A stretch of DNA of 54,988 bases, taken from positions 1 to 54,988 of the forward strand of contig JBGVNF010000029.1 of the NCBI GenBank assembly GCA_045125245.1. The letters run 5' to 3'. A program made the position numbers and the translations under genes. The notes under the pieces were generated by a model. It saw only the letters and a list, made by a program, of their open reading frames with translations, was not told where the DNA came from and did no database searches. Shown here piece after piece: positions 50,031 through 54,988 of this stretch. Source of the stretch: SVEL01 sp045125245 (GTDB lineage Bacteria > Bacillota > Clostridia > Lachnospirales > Lachnospiraceae). The first letter of the stretch is position 1, and each line of letters begins with the position of its first letter.

Positions 50031-50864
50031 TTATATAAGTTTAATACTCTTTTCGCCAATTTCTATTTTTCTTTCCTTATAGAGCTTACCCACAGCTCTT
50101 TTAAATGCTGCTTTACTCATACCAAACTCTCTATCTATAACCTCTGGCGCAGCCTTATCATTAAATGGTAAGACACCGTCAAACTCCGCTATAACTCGAA
50201 GAATTTTCTCTGCGTCATCCTCCATCTTTATATAAGATTTCTTACCAGGACACAAATCTATCTTTCCATCTGGTCGTATAGCTGTAATACGAGCCTCAAC
50301 CACATCACCTATAGATATCTTACCATGTAAATCCTTCTTAGGTATAAGTCCCTGATACTTGTCATCAACTGCCATGAAAGCACCAAATCTGTCACTTATC
50401 TCGTATACAGTTCCAGTTACCTCCTGATTTTTCTCATAACCCTCACCAACTGGAAGATACTTATATACACTCATAGTTGCTGCAAGTCTGTTACTCTTAT
50501 CAATATACAATGCAACCATATAAGACTCGCCCGGTTTAACTCTTGTAGTTTGTTCTTTAAATGATAAAAACAAATCCTTCTCAAGTCCCCAGTCAAGAAA
50601 TGCTCCTATAGGTGTTACATCATTAACCTTAAGCTTAGCAACCTGTCCTAATGTAATAAGTGGCATATTCGTTGTCGATATAAGTCTGTCATTGGAATCT
50701 CTGTAGATAAATACTTCAAGCTCTGTTCCTATATCTGCATCATCTGGAACCTGCTTAATAGGGAGCAATACCCTCTCCTCACTGTTCTTATCATCACTAA
50801 GGTAAGCACCAAAATCTGTAAACTTAACTATGACAAGCGTCTGTATTTTTCCTAATTCAATCAT
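50031..50864 (-). CDS. cvfB: S1 RNA-binding protein CvfB
   Basis: 277 residues. Three S1-type beta domains (about 1-60, 65-130 and 142-210; KFTDFGAYLSD, VTPIGAFLDWG and ISDRFGAFMAVDD) precede a winged helix (about 215-277, FGMSKAAFKRAVGKLYKERK). This is the layout of CvfB/YitL, an RNA-binding protein affecting virulence in staphylococci. The ATG has a weak site. Role here by family only. Confidence 0.9.
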   Translation of the reverse strand: MIELGKIQTLVIVKFTDFGAYLSDDKNSEERVLLPIKQVPDDADIGTELEVFIYRDSNDRLISTTNMPLITLGQVAKLKVNDVTPIGAFLDWGLEKDLFLSFKEQTTRVKPGESYMVALYIDKSNRLAATMSVYKYLPVGEGYEKNQEVTGTVYEISDRFGAFMAVDDKYQGLIPKKDLHGKISIGDVVEARITAIRPDGKIDLCPGKKSYIKMEDDAEKILRVIAEFDGVLPFNDKAAPEVIDREFGMSKAAFKRAVGKLYKERKIEIGEKSIKLI

Positions 50865-50981
50865 GTCTATCCGTCCTCTCGCTTATTTTTTTAGTTTCTA
50901 AATATCTTATTTATTTTTACAAAAAATGTAATCCATTTATATTTTTATAAACGGCTATATTCACTTAAAATATAGCACATT

Positions 50982-51713
50982 CTATGTATAAATGTCAAAC
51001 TCCACCACAGCATATGGTCTACTATTTTCGTCATTTAAAGACACGCATATAGTTCCATTTCCATTCTCATCTGTTCCGTCATAAACCGTAGGATAAAATA
51101 CATCTGTAATTCTTGCCTGCTGCTTGTACTCAGCTCTTATTCTTTTCACCTTTCCATTGTCTGGAATATATTCGCCTGCACACTCTATATATCGACCATT
51201 ATTCACATGCTTATTAGTATCTATATAAGCCTTCTTAATCTTTACAGGCTTTTCTACTACACCAAATACACCCTCTGGAAGCTTAATCTTTCTGTCAGTG
51301 TAATCCATATCTAGCTTATCTTCCACTGTATAGAATTTAGTAAATTCCTCAGTAAGCTTAACAGGTCTTCCTGTCACCATATCAGCAAATACCCACACAG
51401 CATTTGCTTCCACGATATTATTGCCATCCTTATCCTGTATAACAAGATTTCTTAACCCAAACGCTCCTGCAAAGTCATAAGGCCAAGTCGCAATCGTGAT
51501 TTCATCACCAAGCTTAAACTCACCCTTAATATCTATCTGCCATGCATTAAGCACCCACACCTTATTCTCTGATCTTATAAAATCTGCCGTAGCGCCGAGA
51601 GATTCAGAATGAAAGGTTGTACAATCCTGCAACCAATTCACTACAGCTTCTGGGCGTATAATCCCGTCTGAATTGAACTCACTATATCTTACCTTTGTCT
51701 TAAATGTATACAT
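50982..51713 (-). CDS. Acyl-ACP thioesterase
   Basis: 243 residues with two hot-dog folds. The N-terminal half carries KVRYSEFNSDGIIRPEAVVNWLQD (in part; about 6-25) and WQIDIKGEFKLGDEI. The C-terminal half carries KKAYIDTNKHVNNGRYIECA (about 159-178) with the Asn-x-His pair of this family. It releases fatty acids from acyl carrier protein. The gene is 10 bases after the ABC-F gene, probably one transcript. Confidence 0.9.
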   Translation of the reverse strand: MYTFKTKVRYSEFNSDGIIRPEAVVNWLQDCTTFHSESLGATADFIRSENKVWVLNAWQIDIKGEFKLGDEITIATWPYDFAGAFGLRNLVIQDKDGNNIVEANAVWVFADMVTGRPVKLTEEFTKFYTVEDKLDMDYTDRKIKLPEGVFGVVEKPVKIKKAYIDTNKHVNNGRYIECAGEYIPDNGKVKRIRAEYKQQARITDVFYPTVYDGTDENGNGTICVSLNDENSRPYAVVEFDIYT

Positions 51714-51722
51714 GTCACCCTC

Positions 51723-53720
51723 CTAAAATCCCTGCTCCGCTAATTCATTTAACTCCATCTCTGTTTCAAGCATACGTTCCAATAACGTTTCCTGATTGTG
51801 CTCCTCCGCATCTAACTGATTCTGAAGCTCCATAAGTTTTGAATATTCCGAAGCAATATTAGGATCCATAAGTTGCATCTTTAAATCCGCAATCTTTGCT
51901 TCACTTTCCTCTATCTGCTTCTCATATTTCTCCATCTGCTTAACAAGACGCGACTTAATCTTACCTGGATTGTAATAAGTCTTTTTATCAAATACATCTG
52001 ACAAGGTAGGTCCGTCATTATCGTTAGCCTTGCTTCCATTGTCCTTACTACTATTTTCCTTATTACCATTTACACCATTCTTACCGATAAGACCTGATGC
52101 CATTTTCTCCTTCTCAAGCAAATATTCATCATATGTACAATTATACTGCTTTACCTCATCCTTTGTAAAATCAAGAATATGCGTAGCCACCTGTTTTATA
52201 AAATATCTGTCATGAGATACAAATAAAACTGTTCCTGGGAAATCAGCAAGCATCTGTTCAAGCGCCTGCTTTCCTACAATATCCATATGATTTGTAGGCT
52301 CATCAAGAATTAAAAGGTTAGGATGTGTCTTAAAAATCTTACAAAGAGATAAACGAACCTTTTCACCACCAGAAAGCTGTCCCATTTTCTTCATAACATC
52401 CTCACCAGAGAATAAAAATCCACCGAGAGCGCCTCTAACCTCTTCTCTCACAAGCTTTGGATACGCTTCCCAAAAGTTATCTAAAATAGTCTGCTCAGGG
52501 TCTGCATCATCCTGTACAGCTTTTTGCTGGTCAAAATATCCCCACTCAACATTATTACCTATAGTAAACGAACCTCCTAGTGATTCAAGAGTTCCAACTA
52601 GTGTCTTTAGCAATGTAGACTTTCCCTTACCATTTTCACCGATAATTGCCATCTTATTACCCTTTTGTAAAAGGAATGTCACTTCACTTAACACAGAATC
52701 ATAACCTATGGCTAAATCCTTGGCATTTATAACATTTGTATAACTCTCTATTCTAGGGCTAAACATCGCTCTAAAGGCTCTAGTATCAAAGCGTCTAGGC
52801 TTTTCTATCTTGACCATATGCTCTATAGCCATCTGCTTCGAACGGGCAGCCGCAACCTTAGTAGGTGTGTTTTTCCACTTTTCAATCCACTCAGTTAATC
52901 TGGCGATTTCCTTCTGCTGCTCCTCATAGTCCTTCTCCTGCTTAATTAAATTTTCCTCTTTTAATTTCATAAAAGTACTATAATTACCAGGATATCTCTT
53001 AATTCTGTGATATTCAATTTCATAAGTAACATCTGTAATTCTATCTAAAAACAATCTATCATGAGATACTATTACCACTGCCTTATCATAATTCTTAAGA
53101 TAATTTTCTAGCCACTCTATAGTTGGTAAATCCAAATGGTTAGTCGGCTCATCAAGAAGCATTATATCAGGACGACTTAAAAGAAGCTTGATAAATGCAA
53201 CCTTTGTCTGCTGCCCACCTGAAAAAGTTCCTATAGGTCTCTCCAAATCCTCTAGCGCAAAACCGAACTGCTGGAACATTACCTCCAAATCTCTCTTCCA
53301 TGAATAGCCCCTAAGAGCCTCCATCTTCTTTTGAAGGTCAGCATACTCCGCCAAAAGCTTCCTACTTTCCACATCGGTTTTAAGTAATTCCTCAACCTCG
53401 CTCATTCTCTTTTCGCATTCAAACACAGGATTAAATACCTTTTTTATTTCATCAAAAACAGACACTTCACCATCAGTAAAGCTAATCTGTCTAAGGTATC
53501 CTATCTCCTGCTTACCGGCAGTTATGATTCCGCACTCCTCATCACTGTCGAGATTATCCATAGCGATATCACCTGCGATAAGTTTTAAAAGTGTTGTCTT
53601 ACCGCAACCATTCCTACCTACTACAGCGATTTTTTCTTTATCATGAATTTCAAAATTTACATCTTCTAATATGGTATCAGCAGCATACCTTACTATTGCG
53701 TGTTTTATCTGATATCTCAT
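51723..53720 (-). CDS. ABC-F family ATPase
   Basis: 665 residues from the ATG at 53720 (AAAGG upstream); the ORF extends to 53765 without a site. Two ABC modules: Walker A GRNGCGKTT (about 34-42) and GENGKGKST (about 352-360), signatures FSGGQQTK and LSGGEKVR, with no membrane part. The linker between them and a C-terminal coiled coil (about 590-655) fit translation factors of the YdiF/Uup type. Such proteins bind the ribosomal E site; resistance to antibiotics is possible but unsupported. Confidence 0.9.
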   Translation of the reverse strand: MRYQIKHAIVRYAADTILEDVNFEIHDKEKIAVVGRNGCGKTTLLKLIAGDIAMDNLDSDEECGIITAGKQEIGYLRQISFTDGEVSVFDEIKKVFNPVFECEKRMSEVEELLKTDVESRKLLAEYADLQKKMEALRGYSWKRDLEVMFQQFGFALEDLERPIGTFSGGQQTKVAFIKLLLSRPDIMLLDEPTNHLDLPTIEWLENYLKNYDKAVVIVSHDRLFLDRITDVTYEIEYHRIKRYPGNYSTFMKLKEENLIKQEKDYEEQQKEIARLTEWIEKWKNTPTKVAAARSKQMAIEHMVKIEKPRRFDTRAFRAMFSPRIESYTNVINAKDLAIGYDSVLSEVTFLLQKGNKMAIIGENGKGKSTLLKTLVGTLESLGGSFTIGNNVEWGYFDQQKAVQDDADPEQTILDNFWEAYPKLVREEVRGALGGFLFSGEDVMKKMGQLSGGEKVRLSLCKIFKTHPNLLILDEPTNHMDIVGKQALEQMLADFPGTVLFVSHDRYFIKQVATHILDFTKDEVKQYNCTYDEYLLEKEKMASGLIGKNGVNGNKENSSKDNGSKANDNDGPTLSDVFDKKTYYNPGKIKSRLVKQMEKYEKQIEESEAKIADLKMQLMDPNIASEYSKLMELQNQLDAEEHNQETLLERMLETEMELNELAEQGF

Positions 53721-53801
53721 ATACACCGTACCTTTCTTTATTAAAACTCCTTTTATTCCTATCAAATCTACATAATATACGTTTTCCGAACATATTATAC
53801 T

Positions 53802-54812
53802 CTAATTTTCATCATGGGACAAATTCTTTTTATCCATGATTCTTTCTAGTTCCTCTATATTCTTTTTGCTCTTCTCTATTTCCAAATAAATACATCTTTT
53901 CCCAGTTTTATGCGCAATATAAACTGGTAACCTCCGTGATGAATTTATAAATTTCGACCAAAATCCGCCAAAACCTAGAAACATAGGTATTAATCCAAAT
54001 ATTTTAAGATATAAAACAGGTATCTTAATCAAAACTATTATTCCTATCACAAATATGACTATCAATATATTACTTACCAGCCTATTTTGAACCTGTTCAT
54101 TCTGCAGCTTTTTCAGATTATCTTTTTCGAGCATTAATTCATTACCTATATTATGTGTTTGTGCACTATACTCAAACTTGTACTCTGCGTAATTTTTAGG
54201 TTCAATTACCACAACTGGAACACAGGCTTTTATTCCACCAAGCATACGATAACAGATAACCCCAACTATCACCAACAATAAAGCCTTAACTAAATCTGCC
54301 CTTTCGTCTGGTAATGTCGTCTGTTTTATAGTCACATTAGTAGCAAGAAAATTATGTTTTATACCATTTTCATCTTCTGTACCTTCATACTCATTTTCAT
54401 AATCCGCATTTAAACGAATTGGTGTATCAATTACTACACCCTGAAAATGTGCTTTTCCTTGCTCTAGTTTTTTTAATTTCTCCTTAGTTTCTTGGTCACC
54501 AACCATCACTTGAACATATATTTTTTTCTTTTTATTTTGACTTTGTTGGACAACCATTGTGTATATTTCATATTCTACGCCACCAGAAACATAAGTCTTC
54601 GTACCCCACGAAAATTCATCTCCCATTGGTAATGATGCCTCATATACATAAAAGGAAACATACGTGCCTACCTTTAAGTTGCCTAAAGATATATCTTCTA
54701 GAGTATCTCCCTCTCTATACACTTCCACCTGCCTATATCCCCATCTACCTACAAGCACAATACCTAATATCAATATTATCAATGAAATAAAAATTCCTAT
54801 TTTTCTTGACAT
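53802..54812 (-). CDS. Hypothetical membrane protein
   Basis: 336 residues from the ATG at 54812 (GGAGAGGAAT upstream); the longer frame to 54863 lacks a site. An N-terminal membrane segment (about 6-25), an extracytoplasmic beta-rich domain (about 30-170), a second segment (about 176-194) and a pair near 245-285 give four segments. The C-terminus is a charged coiled-coil-like stretch. I do not recognise the family. It is the last gene before the window edge. Confidence 0.6.
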   Translation of the reverse strand: MSRKIGIFISLIILILGIVLVGRWGYRQVEVYREGDTLEDISLGNLKVGTYVSFYVYEASLPMGDEFSWGTKTYVSGGVEYEIYTMVVQQSQNKKKKIYVQVMVGDQETKEKLKKLEQGKAHFQGVVIDTPIRLNADYENEYEGTEDENGIKHNFLATNVTIKQTTLPDERADLVKALLLVIVGVICYRMLGGIKACVPVVVIEPKNYAEYKFEYSAQTHNIGNELMLEKDNLKKLQNEQVQNRLVSNILIVIFVIGIIVLIKIPVLYLKIFGLIPMFLGFGGFWSKFINSSRRLPVYIAHKTGKRCIYLEIEKSKKNIEELERIMDKKNLSHDEN

Positions 54813-54853
54813 ATTCCTCTCCGTTTCTCTCCAATTAATGCTGACATAGAACA

Positions 54854-54988
54854 AAGCGGACAAGTCCGCATCATCTCCCTAAATCCCTCTTTCTAGAGGG
54901 ACTTGCTCCGCTTTAGCGCGAAACGCATGTCACGAAGTGACAATTACCATATGCGTATATAATCGTAGTTGCTTTGCAACTGCGATTA
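54854..54988. repeat. Cluster of stem-loops at the right edge
   Basis: Four adjacent hairpins: AAAGCGG..CAAGTCC with GGACTTG..CCGCTTT (bulged), CCCTC/GAGGG inside it, GTCAC-gaa-GTGAC within ACGCAT/ATGCGT, and TAATCG-AGTTGC/GCAACT-CGATTA ending at the edge. They resemble other palindromes of this window and may be a repeat family or terminators. Confidence 0.5.

Noticed and set aside
51723..53720. Specific antibiotic-resistance ABC-F
   Set aside because: The linker and coiled coil fit the housekeeping YdiF/Uup type, with no resistance-linked neighbour.
1..54988. CRISPR array, rRNA or tRNA genes
   Set aside because: No regularly spaced repeats of the right length, no rRNA-like sequence and no cloverleaf was found.

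Overview
The window looks like chromosomal DNA of a low-GC anaerobic Firmicute, most likely a Lachnospiraceae-type Clostridium. This is inferred from AT-rich DNA with strong AGGAGG ribosome sites, a FtsEX-M23-CtpA division cluster, CvfB, an MsmX-type sugar ATPase beside a CdaR-type regulator, and Firmicute-style promoters and SOS box. No rRNA, tRNA or CRISPR array was seen.

Positions 1-28730 are an accessory island abutting the 3' end of guaA (which runs leftward and stops at 28731). Three copies of the guaA tail, each reading Glu-Phe-Glu-stop, lie at 10948-10959, 17184-17195 and in guaA itself at 28731-28742. They divide the island into three units. Unit 1 (left of 10959, running off the window) carries a seven-gene leftward operon: a type I restriction-modification (RM) system with an extra single-TRD S protein and an extra M protein with degenerate catalytic motifs, then a zinc-ribbon protein and an unknown protein. 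Unit 2 (10948-17195, 6.2 kb) is a complete-looking small integrative element: tyrosine integrase, excisionase-like HTH, two XRE regulators, three MobC/RHH-like proteins, a RepA-like ATPase and a repeat-rich origin-like region, but no relaxase. Unit 3 (17184-28742) has an element left end but no recognisable right end and no integrase. Its leftward genes are XRE-hsdR-hsdM-hsdS (a second, unrelated type I RM), a Kiwa-like pair kwaA-kwaB, an AlbA_2/Schlafen-type protein and a SEC-C protein. The island is therefore best read as a defence island built by tandem accretion at guaA.

The left ends of units 2 and 3 share the same layout. The distance from the guaA-like core to a common 13-mer is identical in both, and so is the distance to the first of a set of 7-bp repeats spaced 11 bp apart. 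The repeat sequences themselves differ (GTACTCA against GGTATCA; GCAAGCA at the unit 1 right end). The right ends of units 1 and 2 carry a hairpin with the same loop but different, still fully paired stems. Read from guaA it would act as the terminator behind the restored stop codon.

From 28731 rightward the genes are core chromosomal: guaA (lacking about half of its glutaminase domain, including all catalytic residues), a LiaF-like membrane protein with a LytTR regulator, an ArsB/NhaD-type transporter with a cytidylate-kinase-like gene, a CapA lipoprotein, uvrB-uvrA with an SOS box, a methyltransferase, ctpA, an M23 hydrolase and ftsX-ftsE, a CdaR-type regulator, msmX, a YjfB-like small protein, a CPBP protease, ridA, cvfB, an acyl-ACP thioesterase, an ABC-F ATPase and a membrane protein at the right edge.
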